Of a stretch of DNA of 47,802 bases, positions 8,601 to 16,284 are shown piece after piece. Under the pieces are notes generated by a model, which saw only the letters and a list, made by a program, of their open reading frames with translations, did no database searches and was not told the origin of the DNA. Source of the stretch: GCA-002712045 sp028112705 (GTDB lineage Bacteria; Pseudomonadota; Alphaproteobacteria; Rhodobacterales; Rhodobacteraceae); the NCBI GenBank assembly GCA_028112705.1, contig JAOGYN010000015.1, positions 1 to 47,802 of the forward strand, given 5' to 3'. Every line of letters begins with the position of its first letter. Within the stretch, counting starts at the first letter, position 1. Both the position numbers and the translations under genes were made by a program.

Positions 8601-9608
8601 ATGCAAAAATCAATTTTAAGCGCCGCAATTGTTGCCGGTGCACTAGCCATGTCTTCAGGAGCTAATGCTTCTGAATGTGGCGAAATAAGTATGGCCGATA
8701 TGAATTGGCCTTCTGCCACATTAATGGCAAACGTTGACAAAATTATTTTAGAAGCCGGTTATGGCTGCGAAATAGAAATGGTTGGCGGCGCTACAACAAC
8801 AACATTTGCTTCTATGGACAATAAAGGCGAACCAGATGTTGCTGCTGAACTTTGGATCAACGCTGTTAGAGAACCTTTATTTGCCGCAATGGATGAAGGA
8901 AGACTACACTCTGCACGTTCAGGGCCAATCACTGACCTAGGTGAAGGCTGGTGGTTACCACCATATACAGTTGCAGCTCATCCAGAGCTGAAAACAGTTT
9001 TAGATATCCTAGAACGTCCTGATTTATTTCCAGACAAAGAAGACCCTTCAAGAGGCGCTTTCATCGATTGCCCAGCAGGTTGGGGCTGTCAATTGTCAAA
9101 CCAAAGTCTTTTCATTGCTTTTGACATGGAAGCAAAAGGCTGGAACCTAATTGATCCAGGATCACAAGCTGGCTTAGATGGAACAATTATTAAAGCCAAC
9201 GAAAGAGAAGAAAATTGGTTTGGTTACTACTGGGCGCCAACATCAATGATTGGTAAATATAATCTTCAAATGATGCCTTTTGGTGTGCCATTTGCAGGAG
9301 CTGAAAATTGGGATGGCTGTGTCGCAAAAGGCCCAGAAGCTTGTACCGATCCAAAACCATCAGCCTGGACTCCGTCTGAAGTTCACACAGTTGTAACAGA
9401 CAGATTTAAAAATGTTGCTGGACCAGCTATGGGTTACTTTGACAACCGTATTTGGCCTGGTGGCGTAATGGGTGCCATGCTTGTTTACATGGATTCAGAA
9501 CAAGCAGATGGTCCAGATGCTGCTGCGTATTTCATGGAAGCTCATGAAGACCTTTGGATGCAGTGGGTACCAGCTGAAATAGCTGCTAAAGTAAAAGCTG
9601 CACTGTAA
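8601..9608 (+). CDS. Glycine betaine/proline/TMAO-type ABC transporter, substrate-binding protein
   Basis: A 335-residue periplasmic binding protein of the ProX/OpuAC type. A signal peptide ends at about ANA|SE (residues 22-25). I chose the ATG at 8601 because it follows GAGGGAG at a normal distance and gives a proper signal peptide; an upstream in-frame ATG at 8556 would put 15 extra residues before it. Trp residues at 36, 85, 117, 118, 161 and 211 (MNWPS, ELWIN, GWWLP, GWGCQ, YYWAP) are candidates for the aromatic cage that this family uses to hold trimethylammonium or dimethylsulfonium groups. The substrate could be glycine betaine, choline, TMAO or DMSP. The X-W-V gene order and the nearby DUF3445 and dddP genes make TMAO or DMSP worth testing. 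Family is sure; substrate is not. Confidence 0.9.
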   Translation: MQKSILSAAIVAGALAMSSGANASECGEISMADMNWPSATLMANVDKIILEAGYGCEIEMVGGATTTTFASMDNKGEPDVAAELWINAVREPLFAAMDEGRLHSARSGPITDLGEGWWLPPYTVAAHPELKTVLDILERPDLFPDKEDPSRGAFIDCPAGWGCQLSNQSLFIAFDMEAKGWNLIDPGSQAGLDGTIIKANEREENWFGYYWAPTSMIGKYNLQMMPFGVPFAGAENWDGCVAKGPEACTDPKPSAWTPSEVHTVVTDRFKNVAGPAMGYFDNRIWPGGVMGAMLVYMDSEQADGPDAAAYFMEAHEDLWMQWVPAEIAAKVKAAL

Positions 9609-9623
9609 TATAAAATGTAATTT

Positions 9624-9664
9624 ATTGCCCACCCATGATATCATAGGTGGGCAATTTTTTTTTT
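9624..9664 (+). terminator. Intra-operon terminator or attenuator between binding-protein and permease genes
   Basis: A ten-base perfect stem (ATTGCCCACC with GGTGGGCAAT, 9624-9633 and 9646-9655), with a smaller ATGAT/ATCAT helix in the loop, is followed by an unbroken run of T up to 9664. This is a textbook Rho-independent terminator placed 16 bases after the binding-protein gene and before the permease gene. It probably reduces read-through so that the binding protein is made in excess over the membrane parts. Confidence 0.85.
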
Positions 9665-9681
9665 AAGATATGGGGTGAATA

Positions 9682-10572
9682 ATGAGTTTTTTTACCAAAT
9701 TTCCAGCGATGGGCAAAACCGATCTACGTGATTTTAAAAAAGGCATAGACGGCAAGTTTAAAGAATTCTCAAGAGAATGGGGTGAAGGGATTGAAGCATT
9801 TTTTGATCCTCTATATTATTTTCTGAATTGGTTTGAAAAACTACTTAATGCCACACCTTGGCCTTTAATTATTCTAATAGTGGGTGCATTGGCCTACCTG
9901 GGGTCTAGAAGTTGGAAGTTGTCCGTTGGGGCAATGATTTCATTTTTACTTATTGGATATTTAGGCATGTGGAAAAACACCATGTCTACTGTGGCATTAA
10001 TTTCAGTATCAACCCTTTTGTGTATTGTTTTGGGTATTCCACTCGGGATCTGGATGTCTCGCTCAGATAGAGTTCAAAAAATAATAACCCCTATTTTAGA
10101 CATCATGCAAACAATTCCAATTTTTGTCTACTTGTTACCCGTAGTTATGCTCCTAGGAATTGGAAAAATTCCGGGACTAATAGCTGTTTGCGTATACGCT
10201 ATGCCTCCAATTATAAGGTTAACAAATTTAGGATTACGACTAGTTGATAAAGACATTTTAGAGGCGTCTGATTCTTTTGGCGCTAATTACCGGCAAAGGT
10301 TATTTAGCGTTCAGCTTCCATTAGCTTTACCAAATATATTTGCTGGAGTGAACCAAACAATAATGATGGCCTTAGCTATGGTTGTTATAGCTTCCATGAT
10401 TGGTGTTAAAGGCTTAGGAATGCCCGTTCTACAATCGATACAAAATCAGTATTTGGCTTTAGGTTTAATGAATGGACTGGCAATCGTTGCATTAGCCATT
10501 ATATTTGATCGCGTTAGTCAGCAATACGGAAAACGATTACAGCGTCATCGCGAAGGAGGCCATGATGCCTGA
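9682..10572 (+). CDS. Betaine-type ABC transporter, permease protein (ProW family)
   Basis: A 296-residue inner-membrane permease. About 57 polar N-terminal residues precede several membrane segments, as in ProW/OpuAB proteins. The EAA loop that contacts the ATPase is visible at ASDSFGANYRQRLFSVQLPLALPNI, and ALAMVVIASMIGVKGLG is characteristic of the family. It lies downstream of the binding-protein gene, beyond a terminator-like hairpin, and overlaps the ATPase gene by 8-11 bases. It is the channel of the same importer; substrate as uncertain as for the binding protein. Confidence 0.92.
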   Translation: MSFFTKFPAMGKTDLRDFKKGIDGKFKEFSREWGEGIEAFFDPLYYFLNWFEKLLNATPWPLIILIVGALAYLGSRSWKLSVGAMISFLLIGYLGMWKNTMSTVALISVSTLLCIVLGIPLGIWMSRSDRVQKIITPILDIMQTIPIFVYLLPVVMLLGIGKIPGLIAVCVYAMPPIIRLTNLGLRLVDKDILEASDSFGANYRQRLFSVQLPLALPNIFAGVNQTIMMALAMVVIASMIGVKGLGMPVLQSIQNQYLALGLMNGLAIVALAIIFDRVSQQYGKRLQRHREGGHDA

Positions 10573-11611
10573 TTTAAAGATACAAATCAAAAATCTATAT
10601 AAGATTTTTGGGCAAAATGGCAAAAAAATGATCAGTCACGTTGAAAGTGGAATGAGCAAGGCAGAGCTTTTGGAAACGCACGGACATGTTTTGGCTTTAA
10701 AAGATGTAAATATTGATGTGCATGCCAAGGGTGTTCAGGTGATTATGGGACTTTCTGGTTCAGGAAAATCAACTTTAATTAGACACATAAATAGATTAAT
10801 TGAACCTACTTCCGGCGAGATGATAGTAGATGGAAACGATGTTTTATCTATGTCTGATAGCGATCTAGAGCATTTTCGACGTTTTCAAGCTTCAATGGTA
10901 TTCCAAAATTTTGCACTTTTCCCACATAAAACTATATTAGAAAATGGAATGTATGGGTTAAAAATACAAGGTGAAAAAGATAATCAGGCAAAGCCAAAGA
11001 CACAAAAATGGTTAGACCGAGTTGGACTTTCTGGATTTGAAAATCATTACCCGGCGCAGTTGTCTGGAGGCATGCAGCAACGGGTTGGATTAGCTAGAGC
11101 CTTATCAACTGATGCAGATATTCTTTTAATGGATGAGGCTTTTTCAGCGCTTGATCCTCTTATTAGAACAGACATGCAAGATGTTTTGTTGGACTTACAA
11201 AAAGAGCTTCATAAAACAGTAATTTTCATTACGCATGACCTGGATGAAGCACTTAGAATTGGTGACAATATCACAATCCTTAGAGATGGCGAGGTAATCC
11301 AGCAAGGTAACCCTCAAGAAATTATATTGAACCCAGCAGATGAATATGTTTCTGACTTTATTCAAGATATAAATCGTCCCAGGGTTCTACAAATTGGTTC
11401 AATAGCAGATCCAAAAGGAAAATTAGAAGGACCATCAATGGATGCAGAAACAGTTGTTGAAGACGCGTTGCAAAAAATTATTTCGTCAAAAGCAAATGGT
11501 ATTAATGTCGTAAAAGATGGGAAAATAATTGGTGCAGCTTCGTTAGAGCAACTTATACATGCAATTGCCCGCCCTACTGGTGAGAAAAAAGGGATTGAAA
11601 GCTACAGGTAA
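10562..11611 (+). CDS. Betaine-type ABC transporter, ATP-binding protein (ProV family)
   Basis: A 349-residue ATPase. Walker A GLSGSGKST is at 63-71, the signature LSGGMQQR at 167-174, Walker B ILLMDE at 187-192, and the switch His at 225. The N-terminal extension with HVESGMSKAELLETHG is typical of ProV. The C-terminal 80 residues contain one CBS-like half (DALQKIISSKANGINVVKDGKIIGAAS), which in ProV/OpuA relatives can sense ionic strength. The start is one of two adjacent ATGs (10562 or 10565), right after the strong site AAGGAGG inside the end of the permease gene. This overlap implies coupled translation. Confidence 0.93.
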   Translation: MMPDLKIQIKNLYKIFGQNGKKMISHVESGMSKAELLETHGHVLALKDVNIDVHAKGVQVIMGLSGSGKSTLIRHINRLIEPTSGEMIVDGNDVLSMSDSDLEHFRRFQASMVFQNFALFPHKTILENGMYGLKIQGEKDNQAKPKTQKWLDRVGLSGFENHYPAQLSGGMQQRVGLARALSTDADILLMDEAFSALDPLIRTDMQDVLLDLQKELHKTVIFITHDLDEALRIGDNITILRDGEVIQQGNPQEIILNPADEYVSDFIQDINRPRVLQIGSIADPKGKLEGPSMDAETVVEDALQKIISSKANGINVVKDGKIIGAASLEQLIHAIARPTGEKKGIESYR

Positions 11612-11626
11612 GAACTAAAGTTATAG

Positions 11627-12436
11627 TTAAGCGACCCCATAAGCAGACATTAACTCGTCCACGTTTAATTGCTCACGCTGTACTTTATTAAGGCTTTCCA
11701 TCGGAACAATGGTATTATGGATACAAAATATAACTGCTTTTGAAATAGGCATTCTTATAAGCGTTTGAAATTCTGACCTTAACCATAACTTACTTGCATT
11801 TGATACTTTTCTTCGTGCACTCATCGTTCTTGGTTGATGCAAATTGGGATCAGAATAAATTAATGAATTAACTCGGAACATAGGATTATTGACACGTATA
11901 GCATCGAATAGCCTTTGAACTCTTTTCGCAATTTGCGCATCATAACTTGGGACAGGTTCATGAATTTTTATTAATTGCCTTCCTATTTTTTCGTCTAATG
12001 ACCAACTTGATGGAAAACACAAACATGCGGCAGATAATTTATGCTCTGGTCCGTCTTCTTCCATGATACAAAGATCATGTTGCGTTAAACGGCCTGCCTC
12101 TATTAACGGATGATCTTCGCCAAGTATTACCTCAACTCCATCTGGACGGATTATTCCATTAGATGTTTTTTGATAGTCACACAAAACAAGATGTTTAACC
12201 ATAAGATCTAAAAGCTCTTCACATGCAGCTTCTGATCCGGCAAGAGATTGAAAAACCACGTCCCTTTTAGAAGAAATTAAATAATCACGGTATGCCATTT
12301 GCTTCGCAAAGACATCATCTGAAAAAAGCCAATCAACTGGATTCAATGGGTTAAGTCCCGGTAATCGAGAAAGTTTAGGCTCCATCCATGCCGCAATCTT
12401 AATATTTTTTTGACAAATTTCTTGAAAAGTTTTCAT
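11627..12436 (-). CDS. DUF3445 / heme-dependent oxidative N-demethylase-like protein
   Basis: A 269-residue soluble protein resembling DUF3445 proteins. Visible family-like features are CFPSSWSLDEK at 140-150, IHEPVP at 158-163, and a C-terminal LRSEFQTLIRMPISKAVIFCIHNT. As I recall, the family includes the alpha subunit of heme-dependent oxidative N-demethylase and the DmmD component of marine dimethylamine monooxygenase, both acting on methylated amines. No gene for the other DmmABC-type subunits is present in the window, so this is either a stand-alone homologue or has partners elsewhere. It is convergent with the betaine-type transporter and divergent from dddP across 95 bases. A role in methylated-amine use is inferred from family and position. 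The family call is moderately sure. Confidence 0.7.
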   Translation of the reverse strand: MKTFQEICQKNIKIAAWMEPKLSRLPGLNPLNPVDWLFSDDVFAKQMAYRDYLISSKRDVVFQSLAGSEAACEELLDLMVKHLVLCDYQKTSNGIIRPDGVEVILGEDHPLIEAGRLTQHDLCIMEEDGPEHKLSAACLCFPSSWSLDEKIGRQLIKIHEPVPSYDAQIAKRVQRLFDAIRVNNPMFRVNSLIYSDPNLHQPRTMSARRKVSNASKLWLRSEFQTLIRMPISKAVIFCIHNTIVPMESLNKVQREQLNVDELMSAYGVA

Positions 12437-12462
12437 TTATTACTCTTAAAAAGCGACATTAA

Positions 12463-12491
12463 TTGACGTATTCAGAATTGTTTATTTATAC
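12463..12491 (+). promoter_or_regulatory. Candidate sigma-70 promoter of dddP
   Basis: TTGACG at 12463-12468 and TTATAC at 12486-12491 are spaced by 17 bases, the ideal distance. They would start transcription about 35 bases before the dddP ATG. This is the only good match in the 95-base gap shared with the divergent DUF3445 gene. The dddP ribosome-binding site (GAAGAG) is modest. Confidence 0.5.
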
Positions 12492-12531
12492 AAATGACAG
12501 AATAATGCATTTAAACAATAAGTGAAGAGCA

Positions 12532-13869
12532 ATGAATAAACCATTTTCAGAAATACGGAAAATTGACCCAACAAAAAGTCAGTTCTTAGCTGATGGAACG
12601 TTAAACGATAATAATCGAATTGAAATTGGCCCTACTCGTTTGGCATTTAACGAATGGGAAGATGCCAACTTAGAGTTACCAAATTTAATAAAAATGCGAG
12701 AGTATCGCCATAAGAGATTAACAGATCATATTGTTTCTCGAAATTTAGGCGGTTTATTAATGTTTGATCCGTTAAATATTCGATACGCAACTGATACCAC
12801 AAATATGCAATTATGGAATACACATAATCCATTTAGGGCGGTGCTGTTGTGTGCTGATGGGTATATGGTTATTTGGGATTATAAAAATGCACCATTTTTA
12901 GCGGACTTCAATCCATTGGTTAAAGAGAGTCGTTCTGGGGCGTCTATGTTTTACTTTTCTGGTGGTGATAAAATAGAGAATGATGCAAAAAGTTTTGCAA
13001 ACCAAGTATTAGCCTTAGTTAACGCACATGGTGACAGTAATCTTAGACTAGCCATTGATAAAATAATGATCCAAGGGCTTCGAGCTCTCGAAAAAATTGG
13101 TTTTGAAATATTAGAAGGTGAAGAAGTTACTGAAAAATCCCGATCTATAAAAGGGCCCGACGAAATTCTTGCAATGCGTTGCGCTCATCATGCCTGTGAA
13201 ACAGCAGTATCTAAAATGGAAATTGCTGCTAGAGAGGGTGTCCCTAATGGGGATTTATCAGAAAATGATATTTGGGCTGTTTTGCATGCTGAAAATATAA
13301 AACGCGGTGGAGAATGGATTGAGACAAGACTATTAGCATCTGGACCAAGAACTAATCCATGGTTTCAAGAATGTGGGCCTAGGATAGTACAAAATAATGA
13401 GATTATTGCTTTTGATACAGATTTAATTGGTTCATATGGTATTTGCATTGATATCAGCAGAACATGGTGGATCGGTGATAAAAAACCAGAGCAAGCAATG
13501 ATAGATGCAATGAAGCATGGTATAGAACACATAGAGACTAATATGCATTTGTTAGCACCCGGGGTGAGCTTTAGAGATCTCACACATCAAGGGCACCATT
13601 TAGATAAAAAATATCAAAAATTAAAATATGGCTGTAAAATGCATGGTGTAGGTCTTTGCGACGAATGGCCACTGATAGCGTACCCAGACAAATTTGTCGA
13701 AGGCGCATTTGATTATGTTTTAGAACCAGGAATGGTCTTATGTGTAGAGGCTTTAGTTTCTCCAGAGGGTGGTGACTTTTCAATTAAATTAGAAGATCAA
13801 GTCTTAATAACAGAAGACGGGTTTGAAAACTTAACATCTTATCCTTTTGATGAAATATTATCTACTTGA
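12532..13869 (+). CDS. dddP: DMSP lyase DddP
   Basis: A 445-residue M24 (creatinase/aminopeptidase P fold) protein that matches DddP along its whole length. DddP cleaves dimethylsulfoniopropionate to dimethyl sulfide and acrylate in the cytoplasm of marine bacteria. The six metal and catalytic residues reported for DddP fall at the same numbers here: Asp295 and Asp297 (AFDTD), Asp307 (CIDIS), His371 (KMHGVG), Glu406 (CVEAL) and Glu421 (KLEDQV). DddP-like stretches include DPLNIRYATDTTNMQLWNTH (near residue 80) and RLLASGPRTNPWFQECGP (near 266). A generic Xaa-Pro peptidase would not share these. The gene stands alone on its strand, divergent from the DUF3445 gene and just downstream of a betaine-type importer that could bring in its substrate. 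No acrylate-handling gene is beside it. Confidence 0.95.
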   Translation: MNKPFSEIRKIDPTKSQFLADGTLNDNNRIEIGPTRLAFNEWEDANLELPNLIKMREYRHKRLTDHIVSRNLGGLLMFDPLNIRYATDTTNMQLWNTHNPFRAVLLCADGYMVIWDYKNAPFLADFNPLVKESRSGASMFYFSGGDKIENDAKSFANQVLALVNAHGDSNLRLAIDKIMIQGLRALEKIGFEILEGEEVTEKSRSIKGPDEILAMRCAHHACETAVSKMEIAAREGVPNGDLSENDIWAVLHAENIKRGGEWIETRLLASGPRTNPWFQECGPRIVQNNEIIAFDTDLIGSYGICIDISRTWWIGDKKPEQAMIDAMKHGIEHIETNMHLLAPGVSFRDLTHQGHHLDKKYQKLKYGCKMHGVGLCDEWPLIAYPDKFVEGAFDYVLEPGMVLCVEALVSPEGGDFSIKLEDQVLITEDGFENLTSYPFDEILST

Positions 13870-13890
13870 AAAAAAATCAGATGATGGAAG

Positions 13891-15252
13891 CTAATAATTT
13901 TTTTTAATAATATTAATATATCTAGAACTTAAAAAGGCACTCGCCAAAGTAAGCCCAATTACTAGGCCAAACCAAATTCCGTTACCTCCCCAATTAAAAA
14001 CAAAGCCAAACAAATAACTACAAGGAATGCCAACGCCCCAATAGCAAATTGTTGTGATTACCATTGGAATTGCTGTATCTTTCAATCCTCTTAATAGACC
14101 CAGAACAACAACTTGTAAGCCGTCAGCAATTTGAAAAATCGCAGCAATCGCTAATAAAGGTACACCAATAAGAATTATTGAAGGAGTATCCACATGAGAG
14201 GGGGATAAAAAAAGCATTAATAGAGGCTTTGGCACAGATAAAAACGTAAAAGCCACAATTAAAACTGCTCCTATAGTTAAAATAATTACCGAAATAGAAG
14301 CAAGCTTTAAACCAGAATTATCCATCCGACCCACAGCCCTTCCCACCCTTACTGTTCCAGCATTAGCCAAACCTAAATAGACCATAAAAGTGATACCTGA
14401 AATTTGGATCGCAATTCCATGGGCCGCTAAAGCATTAGTTCCAAGCCACCCCATCATCACAGCAGTTGCTGAAAATAAGCCACTTTCTGCCAACATTGTT
14501 ATTCCAACTGGTAATCCTAATTTGAAAACTTCTTTAAAAGCTTCAATATCCAATCGCCAAATATTATTAAAAATTAGATATGAAGAGTATTCATCTTTAA
14601 ATAAACAAAAGTATAAAAGAATTAATATTGAAAGAATAGTTGTTACCAAAGTAGCTATTGCTGCACCAGTTAAGCCTAATTCAGGCATACCAAAATTGCC
14701 AAAAATCAAAGTATAATTTAAAACTATATTGACCAGTCCACCAATAATTAATGATAGTAAAACAACATTGGGACGCTCCAAAGCTGAAAAGAAACTCTTC
14801 AGAACCATTATTAATAAACCAGGCACTATACTCCAACCAGCAATACGTAAGTAAGTTTGGGCACTTTTAGCTAAATGCTCTTCTTGTCCTAAAATTAAAA
14901 ATAGATTCTCAGAAAATAATAAAATAGGAATAAAGAATATTGAATAAATGATTGAAATCCACAATCCCATTCGAACGCTTCTACGAACACTGGTTTTATC
15001 ATCAATAGCTGCCGCGCTCGCTACCATAGGCATTACCGTAATCGCAAAACCCGACCCGACAATAAGAATAATAAAAAACAACGAATGAGCCAAAACTGAT
15101 GCAGCTAATTCATCCACACCGTACCATCCCAACATGATAGTATCAGTTAGGCCTGGCACCATTTGCATTAAATGACTACCAATCAATGGTAGCCCCAAAG
15201 ATAACGTAGCTTTAAAATGCAATTTATAAGACTTTTTTAACACATTTAACAT
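13891..15252 (-). CDS. MATE family efflux transporter
   Basis: A 453-residue integral membrane protein with about twelve hydrophobic segments in two homologous halves. Family signs are GLPLIGSHLMQMVPGLTDTIMLGWYG at the N-terminus and, at the start of the second half, LGLPVGITMLAESGLFSATAVMMGWLG. MATE proteins export cationic compounds using a sodium or proton gradient. Substrate cannot be read from the sequence; NorM-type drug or metabolite export is the default. It is convergent with dddP (21 bases apart) and divergent from the following hydrolase gene. Length is normal. Confidence 0.92.
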   Translation of the reverse strand: MLNVLKKSYKLHFKATLSLGLPLIGSHLMQMVPGLTDTIMLGWYGVDELAASVLAHSLFFIILIVGSGFAITVMPMVASAAAIDDKTSVRRSVRMGLWISIIYSIFFIPILLFSENLFLILGQEEHLAKSAQTYLRIAGWSIVPGLLIMVLKSFFSALERPNVVLLSLIIGGLVNIVLNYTLIFGNFGMPELGLTGAAIATLVTTILSILILLYFCLFKDEYSSYLIFNNIWRLDIEAFKEVFKLGLPVGITMLAESGLFSATAVMMGWLGTNALAAHGIAIQISGITFMVYLGLANAGTVRVGRAVGRMDNSGLKLASISVIILTIGAVLIVAFTFLSVPKPLLMLFLSPSHVDTPSIILIGVPLLAIAAIFQIADGLQVVVLGLLRGLKDTAIPMVITTICYWGVGIPCSYLFGFVFNWGGNGIWFGLVIGLTLASAFLSSRYINIIKKNY

Positions 15253-15336
15253 AACCTGCCTTAGTAAACTAATCCCATCTAAACAAGCATTAGTTTCTTA
15301 ATTGCTAATTTCAAATAATCAAAATAATATTAATTA

Positions 15337-16224
15337 ATGCACTCAAAATTTATCAAAATAAATAATAATCAATATTTTGTCCGAACGTGGGGGAAAGCTG
15401 ACAATCCGAAAATTTTATTATTACATGGTTTCCCAGAATATTCAGGCGCTTGGAACACGTTAGCAAATCACCTTAAAGAAAGATTTTATTTAATTGCGCC
15501 AGATCAAAGAGGTTTTGGACAAAGCTGGGCTCCTTTAGAAGAAAAATATTATAAAACAGCTTCAATAATCAATGATCTAGAAGCTTTAATAAATTACTAT
15601 GACAAAAAAATTATAGTGTTAGGGCATGATTGGGGTGCAGCAACAGCCTATGCATTAGCATTTTCAAAACCTCAGATCATTGAAAAATTAATTGTTTTAA
15701 ATGGTGTTCACCCTGCTATATTTCAGCAAGCCTTATTATCTGGTGGATCCCAAACGAAAGCTTCACAGTATATAAATTATTTACGCAAAAAAAATATAGA
15801 ACCAATTTTAATGAAAGATAATTTCAAAAAGTTAAAAATCCTTTTTTCAGCCAATATGGACACCTCTTGGCTAAAAGGACAAACCGAAATCGATTATATA
15901 ACTGAATGGTCTCGTCCAGGACGTTTAAAAGCAATGCTTAATTGGTATAGGGCATCACCTTTGATAGTTCCAACCAACAATACAGAAATAAATCAAATTA
16001 ATTTTTTAAAAAATAAAAAGTTAAATATTGAATGTCCACATTTATTGATTTGGGGGGAGAACGACACAGCTCTTTTACCAGAAAGCTTTATCGGGTTAGC
16101 AGATTATTGTTTTGATTTGGAGATATTCAAACTCCCAAATGCAGATCATTGGTTGCATCATCAAAAACCCAAAGAAATATCAAAAATAATTACAGATTGG
16201 CTTTTAAATTATAAGAATTATTAG
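15337..16224 (+). CDS. Alpha/beta hydrolase, epoxide-hydrolase-like
   Basis: A 295-residue alpha/beta-hydrolase. The oxyanion-hole motif HGFPE starts at His30. The nucleophile elbow GHDWG places Asp98 as nucleophile, and His271 in NADHWLHH is the catalytic base. An Asp nucleophile with HGFPE is the pattern of soluble epoxide hydrolases and haloacetate or haloalkane dehalogenases rather than esterases, which use Ser. A cap region lies between about 130 and 215. The start codon follows no strong ribosome-binding site. It is divergent from the MATE gene and 60 bases before parE. The true substrate is unknown. Confidence 0.85.
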   Translation: MHSKFIKINNNQYFVRTWGKADNPKILLLHGFPEYSGAWNTLANHLKERFYLIAPDQRGFGQSWAPLEEKYYKTASIINDLEALINYYDKKIIVLGHDWGAATAYALAFSKPQIIEKLIVLNGVHPAIFQQALLSGGSQTKASQYINYLRKKNIEPILMKDNFKKLKILFSANMDTSWLKGQTEIDYITEWSRPGRLKAMLNWYRASPLIVPTNNTEINQINFLKNKKLNIECPHLLIWGENDTALLPESFIGLADYCFDLEIFKLPNADHWLHHQKPKEISKIITDWLLNYKNY

Positions 16225-16284
16225 GGGTTAGCATTGCTCATCTGTAGTAGATCTGGTTAACAAGAATAAACTAAAGAGTAGTAT

